From NCBI RefSeq assembly GCF_036850765.1, contig NC_089498.1:51449795-51513794 (forward strand): a DNA stretch of 64,000 nucleotides, read 5' to 3'. Positions 47,330 to 58,546 of this stretch are shown piece by piece. Source of the stretch: Saccopteryx bilineata (Eukaryota; Chordata; Mammalia; Chiroptera; Emballonuridae). The position numbers and the translations under genes were made by a program. Every line of letters begins with the position of its first letter. Positions within the stretch are counted from its first letter, which is position 1. The notes under the pieces are model-generated. The model had not been told where the DNA came from and ran no database searches. It was given only the letters and a program-made list of their open reading frames with translations.

Positions 47330-47438
47330 AAAACTGGGAGAGTTTTCCTTTTATTTGGTGCAGAGTTCACATTTCTATCATCTTTTATTGCTTTCCTGTG
47401 ACTGGTCAAAAATGCACCATGAGTTTACAGACACACTG
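47330..47438 (-). repeat. Right terminal inverted repeat
   Basis: Reads on the minus strand cagtgtgtctgtaaactcat to agttt; the partner of the left repeat. Confidence 0.9.
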
Positions 47439-47440
47439 TA

Positions 47441-48678
47441 TATAGAGTACTATAGCTCCTAAAGTTTTTTTTTAATTCTCACATCCTAAATCTTACATAT
47501 CATACTTAAATGCCTGCTACTCTAGCAGGAGATGAATGTAATGGTGAAGGTAGGGACTGTTACATAACTAATCCCATGTTTAATAGATTGGTTCAATAAA
47601 GTGTTGGCCCATGAAAATTCAAAATGAATGTTGTCAGGACTCCTACTGTATTTTATAAGGCAACATTCCTTTGTTATTATTATTAATTAGAAATATCCTG
47701 CTTCTGATATGCTATCGATTAATTCAATATAAGAAATAATCCATGGACCCCAAAATAAAAAAAACACATCTGTGAGCTGCATGAAAACTGATGGCCACCA
47801 ATTGGTAACTTCATGTCTAAAGCATGACACCACCTGACTTCTTTATCAAACAATATGTACTGAGATCCTGGGTGTGTTCTCCGGCAGGTCTTCCGATGTG
47901 TGTTTGTAGTCTGATGCTCTGCCTGGTTCTCTGCTCCGGAATCTCACCATTTCCTTTAACATGTTCATTTTATCCTCACTTTGCAGGAGAAATTATTGGA
48001 TTTAAAAGCAAGTTGGACATAGTCAAAGGCCCACATTTGGGTTTTTATTCTTTTTACTAATCTAGTGCTATTGTCAGAGATTCTTTTTTCTCCCCAAAGC
48101 AGAATGTTTTTCTTTTATTCTACTTAGAGTCATTTGCTTTCTACCTAGTTTCCTGTCCCTAAAAGTATATGTCCAGAAACTAAATTTTTATAGCATCAGG
48201 CATTACCATGTTCAACTTGTTTAGGGTTTAATGACCATCCCTTGTTCTCCTGGCATACAGTTTGGGGTCTATAGTTTGCCAAACTGCCTGTGTTTCTTAA
48301 TCTTCCTTGCCTCATTCCATTTGCTTTTCAAGACTTACCTATTTCTTTGTCATATCCTTGATAGCAGTAACTTTTCTGTTCAGGTTTTCCTCTTTTTTTT
48401 TTTTTTTTTTTGGTCTGAATTCTGGGTTATATATGCCTGGCTGGATTTGTTCTTTTTAATTATAGCTGTTTCTGACTCAGTGGTAAATCTGCTTCTTGGC
48501 TGTTCCAGTCAGCAAAACATTCTCCAATCAATCCTTCATGTCTGGCTATAACATCAGGAGAAAACCCTTGGGAGAGTCATGCTTTTGGAAGTGCTTTCAT
48601 TGTGGGGAAGAGAGAAACAAAGAGGAATAAAATGTTGTCTGTCTGCACTTATGCGACTCACGTGGACTTATTCTTATT
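47441..48678. other. Unique AT-rich sequence
   Basis: Contains a run of about 20 T at 48392-48411. No gene or repeat recognised. Confidence 0.5.
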
Positions 48679-48692
48679 CAAAGCTACTATTT

Positions 48693-48830
48693 GTTTTTAC
48701 ATTTTTTAAATATAACTTTTTATATTTTATTCATTTTTAAAGAGAGAGTGGAGAGAGTGAGAGAGAGAGAGAGAGAGAAGGAAGGAGGAGCAGGAAGCAT
48801 CAACTCCCATATGTGCCTTGACCAGGCAAG
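48693..48830 (-). mobile_element. tRNA-derived SINE, shortened
   Basis: T-rich left end, GA-rich block (48740-48790), then 'catcaactcccatatgtgcc' and 'ttgaccagg'; the tRNA head is mostly missing. Exact 14-bp target-site duplication caaagctactattt at 48679-48692 and 48831-48844, which shows it inserted in this short form. Confidence 0.88.
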
Positions 48831-48844
48831 CAAAGCTACTATTT

Positions 48845-49919
48845 TTTCCCTTATTCAAAAAATTGTTGGTTATTTCATTAGTATAGCCAATTGACACAAG
48901 AATTAATTTTTAAAAATTTACTGCTCATCTGTGAAGAATAAATGTAGGTGCTAATGGGATGAGTAAGGTACCAAGCTTTTAAATCCTCTGGTAGAGTTAA
49001 AAGTAAAGATGTAGAGTTTGCTGGGATGATTATGCTATTACCTGTTTCTTTCAAGAACATAAATAAATCCTCTTCTGGAGGTTTTTGAAGGTTATATCCA
49101 GTTAGTTGATGGAGTATGTGCCAGGAATTTTAATTACAATGAGGTAGAAAACAAATTCCTAAAATTGTTAATGGAGACTTTTCTGGCTTCATTGATTATA
49201 TTAAAAATTAACTATAATGAAAGAATAATTTTTTTAAAAAAAAGTGAAGTAAAAGAAAGACTAATATAAGAACTGAAATAAAAATTATCTGCATAAAAAG
49301 AGGCTCTGACCAATCATTTTGGAAATCCTTGATTGTAATTTGGAAAAGGACCATCTAATGTACTTATATTTTGGTGTCTTGACCTTTTTGTGGAGAAGAT
49401 GTATATTGTCTTTAAAGTTAATCAGGTTTACAGAATTTCCAAACCTTTCACTAAAATCAAGTTCATAAGATGAGTTGGAGTATTTGGGGTCTGGGTTGTA
49501 TATAAGGAGGTATTCCTTAAATCTCTATAAGTTTGGAAACCAAAAGTACATCTCAGAGATGTCTGTAATCAGTATTTAAATATTTCTTCCAACTTTGACT
49601 ATTATGTGTTTTCTTTGCCCAGAAAAAAAGAGTTTAATTGGTCCTTCCTTGAGTTGTGAGATTCCTAGTGATCTGTAGCAGTCTTACTCCATTGCTCACT
49701 CATTGTCCACAACCGTCTATTTCTTAGTGACCAAAAACTTTGGGAAAGACAAGAGTTGTCTCTTAAGAGAAAGAAATCAAGAAATCTAGACTAGAAAGTT
49801 ATAGTAACAGCAAAAGGTGATTGTTCAATAATTCTACCAAATATTATAAAATAAGAGGCAGAAGGAGAGCAAGTATCTACATTGAAATGAGAATTGTCTT
49901 ATAAAAGATTTTTGAGATT
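48845..49919. other. Unique AT-rich sequence
   Basis: Nothing recognised. Confidence 0.5.
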
Positions 49920-50248
49920 ATTTTTTTAGAAAATTAAGTTTAACAGGGTGACATTGATCAATAAAAGTAAATAGGTTTTAGGTAAAAATCTCTATAACAT
50001 TTGAACTGTTGATTGTGTTGTGTACCCAAAGCAAATCACTGTCTGTCACTGCATACATGTCCCTCTTTACTCCCTTCCCTCACCCTCTCCTTTACAACCC
50101 CCTCCCCCAGTAACCACTTTTCTTTCATCTACATCCTTATATCCCACCTAAGTGTGAAATCATACAGTTCTTAGCTTTTTTTGATTTACTTATTTCAGTC
50201 AGTATAATGTTTTCAAGGTCCATTCATGTTGTCGTAAATGGCAATATG

Positions 50249-50482
50249 TCACCGTTTCTTATGGCTGAGTAGTATTTCATTGTATATATGTACCAGATCT
50301 TCTTTATCTAATCCTCTATTGAAGGCCACTTTAGTTGTTTCCATGTCTTGGCCACTATGAATATTGGCTGCAATAAACATGGCAGTGCATGTGTCTTTAT
50401 ATACCAACATGTTTGAGTTTTGGGGGTAGATACCCAGTAGAGGGATTGCTGGGTCATATGGTAGTTCTAGTCTTAGTTTTTT
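50249..50482 (-). pseudogene. L1 ORF2 C-terminal fragment
   Basis: The minus strand encodes [20 protein letters not shown] and YPQNSNMLVYKDTC, then MFIAA and further on a diverged 'DWIKKMW' region, as in the ORF2 tail of the L1 at 60898. Frameshifts follow. The preceding Cys-rich part lies beyond the hAT insertion at 51006-51125. Confidence 0.8.
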
Positions 50483-50490
50483 GAGGAACC

Positions 50491-50997
50491 AACAGTGGTG
50501 GGATTCAAATAATTGAACCAGTTCCCTGTCCCTAATGACCATTTTGTGTATAAAAAAATGATATACCAAAAGCTAGTTTATTATTTCATACATTTAATAC
50601 TTAAATAACAATAAAAGAGGTAAACAAAACTAGATTATAAGAAAATTTTAAAATATTAATGAAAAAATATTAAATAATACCCAACAAAAAACAATAAAAC
50701 TTGTTATTTAAGATGTTTTCACATTGCCTCTTGATTGGTGTCCTCACTTGCAATTCTTTTCACCTATGGACGGAATGAACATTCCTATGGGTGCTTAGAA
50801 TATGCTGTTGTACACATGAACATTAAAAAAGAGTAAGAAATGTAAATTTGTAATTTCCACATTGGGCAGCTGCCCAGGCACCCACCATAGAGGGAACTCT
50901 GATTACAAGTGTCATTTTAACAACCGGTTTGCCAAACTCAACAAAAAATTAGATATCAGTTCTGCTGAACCAGTGAAAACCAGCTGAATAGCACCAC
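50491..50997. mobile_element. Non-autonomous hAT element, 507 bp, inside L1
   Basis: Exact 8-bp target duplication gaggaacc at 50483-50490 and 50998-51005, and removing one copy plus the element restores the L1 text 'gaggaaccaccacactatct'. Left end cagtggtgggattcaaataa and right end on the other strand gtggtgctattcagctggtt form degenerate inverted repeats. The right end seems to lack the first base or two of the left end. AT-rich interior with no reading frame. Confidence 0.88.
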
Positions 50998-51125
50998 GAG
51001 GAACCACCACACTATCTTCTATATTGGCTGTAGCAGTTTACATTCCAAATAGCAGCGAATGAAAGTTCCTTTTTCTCCACAGCCTCTCCAACACTTGTTA
51101 TTACCAGTCTTGTTGATAATAGCTA

Positions 51126-52889
51126 ATTATCAATATATTTATTCCTATTTTTTTGTTGTTGTTGTTGCAATTGTAAAAGAATTTTTTTTAAGTTCATTTT
51201 CTTAACCTTGTCATTTGGTCAATGAGAAATTAAAACCTAGAGACAGGCATTCAACTCATTCCGGATCATCAACTTAGATCTGATGGTACTGAGCTGAGGA
51301 GCTAGGTTTCCGATGTACCAATTCAGCTGTTATCAAGGAGATTACTATACTTTTAAGAAACCTCTACGGTAGGAAGAAGAGATATATATGACTATAGATG
51401 GTAGAACGAGTAGGAAAAAAGTTAATTACTCTTACTTATTTTACTCAAGTTGAAATGGTATTATTATTATTATTATTATTATTATTTGAAACCCTTTTGA
51501 GCCTGGCCATCTTCTAAATTTTTCCTTGCCACAAATTTTTAGTTCCATATGTTTGATTTTCCCGCAATGGATACAGAGCTCTAATTGTAGAAATCCAAAG
51601 GAAAAATGGGTTTGTAACCAATTTTGTGAAAACTTTGTTTTCCATACAGTGAGTTATGCTTGTATTGGTAATATCATGGATATAGAATGCATTCTCAGCA
51701 TATTGAGCTTTGCCAGTGGCAAATATCTTTAAAGGGTTTTCAGATCTAGATACCTTTTAGTCTCACAGAATATTTTAAAAGATTTTAATGTGGCCTAATA
51801 TGATTAGGAAAGTTCAAACATTAATTTCAGTTTTTCTTCTGCATACTTATTCAAAGTGGCCTGGGTTAGCCAGAGGCTCTTCTCCACTTAAAGGTTATGA
51901 ATAAAATTAGTTAAGAGTCAAAATTAATAGAAAAGGATAACAAGAAATGAACAGAACAAATGACCACATGCTTTGTGTTATAGGGCTCTCCATTGTCTTT
52001 CCCAGCTGGGTACACATCTAGAATAGTGTAGGTCAGGAAATCTGCCTTGGTCTTTGCAGCCTCAGAGGATACAACTCAGCATTTGTATGAGTTATCCATG
52101 TTTTGATTGGATATAATTGTTTCTACTGTTTCCCTGGGGCTTATGCCACCTTGTAATGAGCATCACTTAGGCTGAGTAGTATCTATATGAAAGCAAATCA
52201 GAAGCTCTGATTTTGCTCTGGTCCCCAAACCTGTAATAATACAATACTGTTATGACTTGTATTAGAATCCTCAGTTCACCTTAGTCTAAGTTGCAAGTAC
52301 TCATGTCAAAATTAGGCTGTGTTGTAAGACTAATCAGGCAGCAAGTACACCACTGCCACCCACTTTTTTTATTATGAAAACGTGTCTTTACTTCCTTTTA
52401 CTAAACTTGGAGTTTTCCAAGTTTAAGTGATCACATTTGGAGTTAGAAAGATATTGCATGGAATCCCTGCTGTTTCTTGCTATTGACTAGTCCAACCTGC
52501 TGTGTATGACCAGTAAAATGAGAAGCTGCAAACTGGCAGCTGGTAGACCCCATCCAGCCCTAAGAGTGCTAGGTGGCCAGCTCAGCAATATATAACTTGT
52601 CAACATTTGAACATCGGGGCATCTCATATAAGAATATAGATTTCTGAATTCTAAAACTTAGAGGACATAGCAGCCTTGAGTCTTAGCTTCTGAAAGACAA
52701 TATCTGGCTGGGGAAGAGGAGCTGAGGCCGCCCATCAGATGAGTCATGTGTACTTTTGTAGACTACAGTTCTCTGTCTAGTTGGTTTCACATATTTACAG
52801 TTCCCGTCTTATCCTTAAGGTGCTTACGCCCTGGATTTCAGTAACGGTGTTCTAAGTAGACAACACGAGGTACGTAAGCCAGTCAGAGG
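51126..52889. other. Unique sequence
   Basis: Only a (TTA)n run at 51459-51486 is recognised. Confidence 0.5.
51459..51486 (+). repeat. (TTA)n microsatellite
   Basis: About nine units. Confidence 0.9.
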
Positions 52890-53040
52890 TAGAGGTATGT
52901 TCAATCTCAGCTTCACCCTTTCTTAAAGTTGTGATTGTGTGCAACTCCTCAAGCCTCAGTGAGCTGTGGAATTCACATCTACCAATAAGAAATGTTTCCT
53001 CCTAAGTTTGTTTTGTGTTTTAAATAACATACTATACAAA
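52890..53040 (+). repeat. MIR SINE relic
   Basis: Fits the MIR order: tcaatctcagcttcaccctt, gattgtgtgcaactcctcaa, gcctcagtgagctgtgga, ctcctaagtttgttttgtg. Confidence 0.55.
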
Positions 53041-54599
53041 TAGAGCCCAACTCAATGTCCTCCTTATATTAGATGCTTGGTGAAAATTTATTGTCCTTCT
53101 ACCTTCCTGGTGTCATAAATTTTGTTTTCTGGCTATTTATACAAAGGTGAGAGTATTTGCTACTTTTAACTTCACAGATTTGCTTTGAAAGGACTACCTT
53201 AAAATAATCACCACTTTCAATGATAATAAACCACAGTCATCCTTGAGAACTATTGTTCTCAGCCTTCCAGTATCCTGTGGATTTCTGAGAACTTATTAAT
53301 GGATATAATGCTACCTTATAACTTTCATGTTTATTAAAGTACAGTTTGACTTTGCTTTTGATTAATACACACTAAATAAATTGCCCTGAGGTGAACATTA
53401 AGATAATTAAGTAAGTAATAATCATTCTAATTATGGTTGAACTATTGTCTCCTAGTCTTTCTCTCTGTATTTCAGTTTCTCCAGCCTTAAAAATTGGGAT
53501 AACAGCTTTTCGTGTAAGAGTTAGAGTAGTGCTAGCTACAATAAGAAATAGAGCCTGAAGTGTCAGTGCTGAATACTATAGAGATGGGTTCTCATTCATG
53601 TTAGAGTACTGAGTATTTGAACAGACAACAGGACAATCTTCATGCGGGGGCTGTTGCCATTCTTAAACACACACCTTAAAAGATTAAAAATGTACTTCTA
53701 ATGCCTGAGAGGAAAAAGACAATGGAGAAAGATTTTTATGAAAGGTTACTGTGAGACAAGATTTGGAGGGTTACACTTTACCTACTCACATTTGACCGCT
53801 CCTGATTGCCAAGGGGTCACAGCAGGGTAGTCCATCTCTAAGAAGTAAAGGCTTCAGGTAGACAGCTAGCTGTCTGGCTCACTGCTAGCAAAGCTGTGAG
53901 GGTAAGGGATACTCCACAGTGCCTTTCACTGTACCTGTTCCTTAAGGGCTTCTAGCAAGTAGTGGCTGCTCTTCTTTTGCTGCTCTGCTGTGCCATTAGC
54001 ACTTGTCATTATTAGGCCCCCAAATGCCATCATCAAGTCATTGAGTGACTCACATTGAGTAAAATGTGAGTTCAAATTTAGTCAGCATCCTGGAAGTTGT
54101 GGTTACCTAGGAGTAGGAAAGGTTGAGGTATCAGATATGGAACTTTGCTATTCAGAGGGCCATATTTGTCAAGATAAAGTCCTGTGTTTTATTCCATATT
54201 GTTAAGTTGCCTTTATTATCTGTTATCGTTTTCCCTTGCTCTTATTTCTAGAACTTTGTAACTTTAATTTCATAGGCAGCTCAGAGTTAAAGATAAAAAC
54301 CAGACTATGAAAATTACCTTTATATCCCCAGTAAATTGATAAACTACATTTGTATTGTTCATAAAAATTTTTTCTATTAAAAAATAATTTCAAGAGAAAA
54401 TAATAGATTTTCTAATTTTACTTTTGGAAAACATCTTTGAAAAGTGTTTAGTGATGTATTTTCTTGTACAGTGAATTGAATACAGAGACCGTGAGCTTAA
54501 GGCTGGTGAGTTTGAGTTTGAAAATTGGTGATAATATGAACTATAATTGACTTGAAATATTGAAGCAGTAAATATTTATATTTCTAAATGAAATACAAT
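53041..54599. other. Mostly unique sequence
   Basis: A MIR-like piece (ctgtatttcagtttctccag, aaaaattgggataaca) near 53465-53510. Nothing else seen. Confidence 0.5.
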
Positions 54600-54619
54600 T
54601 TAAAAGTAGAATTCAATTT

Positions 54620-55430
54620 TATTTGTCCTTGTAAGTAATCATCCAGCATTTGATGAGCACATGTAAATAAGCCACTATACCCGGAGCTGGTGAGACAGAG
54701 AAAAAGGTACATTCCCCAGTCACAGACTGAGCCAGAGAAGGAAACTTCCTAAGACAACCCAGATTGACAAAGGCCCCATAACAATGAGGCCCATAGCTAT
54801 AGGACAGAGAGGCACCCAACCTACCTTGGGTTCACTGGAATGTGGCAGCCAGTCAAGATGATCCAGGTAAAATATAAAGGAATTGGCCTTGGCCTGTTGG
54901 TTCAGTGGACAGAGCGTCGGCCTGGCATGTAGACATCCTGGGTTTGATCCCCGGTCAGGGCACATATGAGAAGTGACCATCTCCCTCTCTTCCGCAGCCA
55001 GTGGCTCTTCCTCTTGGTCCAAGTGTCGGCCTCAGGTGCCAAGGATAGTTGTGTTGATTCAGCATCGGCCCCAGCAGGGGTTGCCAGGTGGATCCTGGTC
55101 AGGGCATATGCAGGAGTCTGTTTCTCTATGTCTCCTCTTCTCATTTAAAAAAGTAATAATAATAAATAAAGGAATATTGCACATAGAGGATACAGAATAT
55201 GCAAAGGCACTAAGAAAAATAGAAAAAGATTAAAGCATGGAAGATAGTTTATTTCTCTGATAATTTGTCATTTTAAATGCCCATGGTTAGAGGTGGGAAA
55301 TGGTGACAGGAGGTGACTGCAGAAGTGGCTGTGGCCCAGATTGCAAAGGTGGTCTTATGAATCAGGCAACAGAATTTAGGCTTTATCCTGAAGGATGTGA
55401 GTAATTTCTTAAGCATGGGTTCTCAGTGCT
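54620..55430 (-). repeat. LINE-2, interrupted by a SINE
   Basis: Antisense L2 on both sides of the SINE: atttgatgagcacatgtaaa and ccactatacccggagctggt on the left; gatacagaatatgcaaaggc, then aacagaatttaggctttatc and cctgaaggatgtgag on the right. Confidence 0.65.
54884..55165 (+). mobile_element. SINE family A, short variant
   Basis: Head tggccttggcctgttggttc, 'ggtcagggcacatatgagaa', then a shortened body and an A-rich tail. Target-site duplication ataaaggaat at 54874-54883 and 55166-55175. Confidence 0.88.
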
Positions 55431-56559
55431 AGCTTTTATATACAGCTTTCGAATCATGTGAAACTTTCTTAGCACTACCCACAACTGAACCCATCTCAGA
55501 CTAATTAAATCAGCATTCTCAGAATGGTGCCTAGGTATTATTATTTTTAAAAGTCTCCCAAATGATTCTGATGTGCAGCTATTTGCAAATTACTCTTCTA
55601 AATGTTTTTAAATAGAGTGTCTAGAGGTATAATGCCGACACTTTGAATTGGAGGCTCACAAAACCGAAAGTTAAATGAGCCTTCAAACCTGACATGTTTT
55701 GATATTGGAGAAGAAGAAGAAAAAAAAAATATTGGGGGCAATTCTTATGTTTCTAGCTCCATGACCATGGGTCAAGGGGGGGGGTAAAATTAGCAAATCA
55801 GAAACTGAAACGAGCATATGACTGAATAAGGAAGACAGAATTTTGTCCTGGTTGAACCTGAGGTTCTGTGGAATGTATCCAAAGGCTCAATTGTCTGAAA
55901 CGCAAGAGTTTCTATATGAGAAGTGCTAGCATATTAAGAACTGAATCCACAGGAATAGTAAGAAGTGCCTAGGGAGTTGTGGTGTGGGAATTGGGCAGAT
56001 TATTGAGCCTTAGAAATCCCCAACATTTAAGAATCAAGGAGAGAAGAATGAAACCACAGAAGAGCAACACAGGGGTCAGTTGAAGACCAGTAACATTAGC
56101 TGCCTGCTTAAATGCTTCCAGTGTGAATTTATAGTTTGCTCAGTTGCAGAATGTTTAAATAATACAGAGTTTTTTTAAAGCAGAATTTATTGAAAACTGC
56201 ACATTTTAAGGAACTAGTTTATATTCTCCTAGCAGACATTTTCTAATGGAGACAGCTTTCACGTTTCACAAGTTTCATCTGCTTTCATGTAGACTTTGTG
56301 TGTGTAAAGTACATTTGTTTTTAAAAATATACAAAAAGGTAAATCCCCTAATTCTAATTTTGTTGACTAAACTTTTAAGCCCTTTATTTTCTCCTGGACT
56401 GAATTAAAAGGAACAGATGAATTTTCCATCTTAGCAAGGAGAGAAAACAAAATCCTCTTAGTTACAAAAAGGCCAATATTATAAGAACTGAATTTTTTAT
56501 TCTAAACAACCAATTTACAAGCAGAATTATATCTGCTAGACTTTATATATAGATTTAAA
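55431..56559. other. Unique AT-rich sequence
   Basis: Nothing recognised. Confidence 0.5.
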
Positions 56560-56570
56560 AAGCTGAGGCA

Positions 56571-56656
56571 CCACAACTATGAGTTGACTCTTCTCAGCTC
56601 TCTCCTTTCCTGTCTGTCTGCCTGTCTCTCTCTCTCTCTCTCAGAAAAGAAAAAAT
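56571..56656 (+). mobile_element. SINE family B, severely 5'-truncated
   Basis: Only the tail (tcagctctctcctttcctgt, then CT run and A-rich end) is present, between exact target-site duplications aagctgaggca at 56560-56570 and 56657-56667. The copy was inserted truncated. Confidence 0.88.
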
Positions 56657-56884
56657 AAGCTGAGGCATGCAGAAAGAGATTTGACTGTCATGCTAGACTA
56701 TGAAGGATTTGGACATAACATATTTATAAATTTTCTATTCCAGGTAGCAAAAAGTGAGAACTTTTCAAATTGTTCACATTTAACCAAGAAATATCAAATA
56801 AAATCCAGTGATAAGTATACGCATTTACATTATTTACTGTAAAGTAATATATGCCTTTTAAAAAAAATTTATATCTCACAGTGG

Positions 56885-57100
56885 AAAAGGAAACTAATAT
56901 TTATTGGATGCCAAACCTTAGTTAGAGGAGTTAGTCCCCCCAACAATCACATTGTAAAGACAGTATTAGACCCATTTTATTTGCTAGAAAACTGAGGCTC
57001 AGAGAAGTTAAATAACTAGTCCAAGGACCCCAAAGTAGTACCTGGTACAGCCAGGGTCAGAAACTCAGATTACGCTTTTCTCTAACACTGGTTTGCAAAT
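56885..57100 (-). repeat. MIR SINE relic
   Basis: Antisense landmarks: acccattttatttgctagaa, aactgaggctcagagaagtt, aaataactagtccaagg, ccagggtcagaaactcagat. Confidence 0.85.
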
Positions 57101-57172
57101 TACTGAAATAAATTTGTTGTGTTTTGCAAACGTATTTTAAAAGAATTATTTCTAATGTATAATCAGTCCTTT

Positions 57173-57173
<1 letters not shown>

Positions 57174-57204
<31 letters not shown>
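57174..57204 (+). repeat. (TTA)n microsatellite
   Basis: About ten units. Confidence 0.92.
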
Positions 57205-57347
57205 GAAACATGTTTGAAGACACTTCCTGCAAAAAGTCTGAGTAGAATATTTTGCAGTCTATAAAGGCTGATGTTCTCAGTAACAACTTGGAAGTAAAAG
57301 TGCGAATTAGTGTCTTAACTTCTGTCACGATAATTTTATAGGTAACT

Positions 57348-57510
57348 GCAAGCTTATTATATTTTCATCCACAGAGTTCATGCCACATGACTATGTTTAC
57401 AAAACATGATATTTCACAAAGATCCTTTTGGTATCTGATATGGACAAAATAATGTGTCTTATTGTGCTCTGTATAGGGCTCCAGTGTTGTGATTTTGTTT
57501 TAAAAAATCT
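57348..57510 (+). repeat. 160-bp dispersed duplicate, copy 1
   Basis: Shares tgactatgtttacaaaacat, gtcttattgtgctctgtata and gggctccagtgttgtg with 58386-58546, in the same orientation and with high similarity. Not a repeat family I know. Confidence 0.8.
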
Positions 57511-57759
57511 TTTATTAAACCTTTACTAAGTTTCCAATACATTAAACAATGGCCTTCTAATGATGTATCCTTTTAATAAATGTTTTCCAGATATTCTGAA
57601 GAATTACTCATCTTTTACCACAAGAAATAACATAATTTGTATAGAATGTCTTCTTAAGTTCACAACTCTCCTATTTCTATTTCTTCATTTCTAGAAGAGT
57701 AAAGTTCAGCCCTCATTAACATGGATTTATGATATTTTCCACCAGTATCAGTCTATCTA
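57511..57759. other. Unique AT-rich sequence
   Basis: Nothing recognised. Confidence 0.4.
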
Positions 57760-58350
57760 TAACCAGTGTTGTGGCTGGACCAGCCCTTGTAGTTCTTATT
57801 ATGAATACGAGATACCCTTCAGCACTAACCATCAGGAATCTTTGAAGAAAATAGTATTACTTATGAGAACAGCATACCGGTTGCCCCAGAGTGAAGTCAT
57901 GGGGAGAGAGAAAGAGAGTGCACAGGCCTGGGGTTCTTTTTATTGGGATGGAGGGTAGGGGCATAGGATTGTTTACTGGTGAATTTAAAACCTAAGAGTG
58001 AGGGAAAAAATTGGTCCAAATGGCCAGTTATTAAAATCAACCAAGATCTTTAAAGCGTAAGAGCCTCAGAGGGAGGTGGCCTAGTCTTGTATTCTAACAA
58101 CCAAGGCTGTCAGACACTTGCATTACAAAAAGAATAAAACTGTCAGTGTTCATAATATTCATGACTATGGTTTGCAAATTCTGTTCAGGACCTGTGGAGA
58201 AACTCCTTTTCTCTAAGAAGACATCTACTTCCCCTATACAGAGGTTATGATCCATTGAAATGGTATAATTTATTTCAAACAAGAGAATTTTAGGTATAGG
58301 TTGCATGAGATCCCTTGATGCTATCATGAATGAGTGAGGCCAATAAGCTT
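57760..58350 (-). repeat. Possible solo LTR or LTR fragment (endogenous retrovirus)
   Basis: On the minus strand there is an AATAAA signal (57939-57944) followed by a 'ggcctgtgcactctctttct' pyrimidine-rich block, an order that resembles the R-U5 part of a retroviral LTR. No internal gene region, primer-binding site or second LTR is visible. The 107-codon minus-strand frame at 58094-58417 is not recognisable. Boundaries are a guess. Confidence 0.3.
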
Positions 58351-58385
58351 CAGAAACTGAGAAACTGAGAAGGGGTGGGAGGGAT

Positions 58386-58546
58386 GCAATCTTACTATGT
58401 TTCCATCCAGAGTTCATCCCACATGACTATGTTTACAAAAGATGATATTTCACAGAGATCCTTTCGGTATCTGAGACAGATGGAATCATGTGTCTTATTG
58501 TGCTCCATGTAGGGCTCCAGTGTTGTGGTTCTGTTTTAACAAATCT
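58386..58546 (+). repeat. 160-bp dispersed duplicate, copy 2
   Basis: Partner of 57348-57510, 1,038 bp downstream. Sequence on either side of the two copies is unrelated, so this is not a simple 1-kb tandem duplication. Confidence 0.8.

Larger units (their letters stand above)
46842..47438 (+). mobile_element. Non-autonomous Tc1/mariner-type transposon, 597 bp
   Basis: Flanked by TA on both sides (46840-46841 and 47439-47440), the target site of Tc1/mariner elements. Terminal inverted repeats of about 109 bp (46842-46950 and 47330-47438) start cagtgtgtc[c/t]gtaaa and differ at about 13 positions by my count, mostly transitions including decayed CpG sites. Between them lies the 5' part of a transposase gene joined directly to what looks like its last codons, so the catalytic DDE/D region was deleted. 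It cannot move itself, but would have been mobilised by a full-length relative. Confidence 0.9.
49925..51125 (-). mobile_element. 5'-truncated L1, interrupted by a hAT element
   Basis: Antisense L1 3' end: 'aacagggtgacattgatcaa' is the 3' terminus, a pyrimidine-rich tract (50066-50110) is the 3'UTR purine tract, and ORF2 is read on the minus strand from 51125. The L1 is truncated within ORF2 near 51125 and lacks 5' parts. It is split at 50490/50998. Confidence 0.88.

Noticed and set aside
58386..58546. 160-bp duplicates as the two LTRs of a provirus
   Set aside because: They do not start TG and end CA, are too short, and have no retroviral genes between them.
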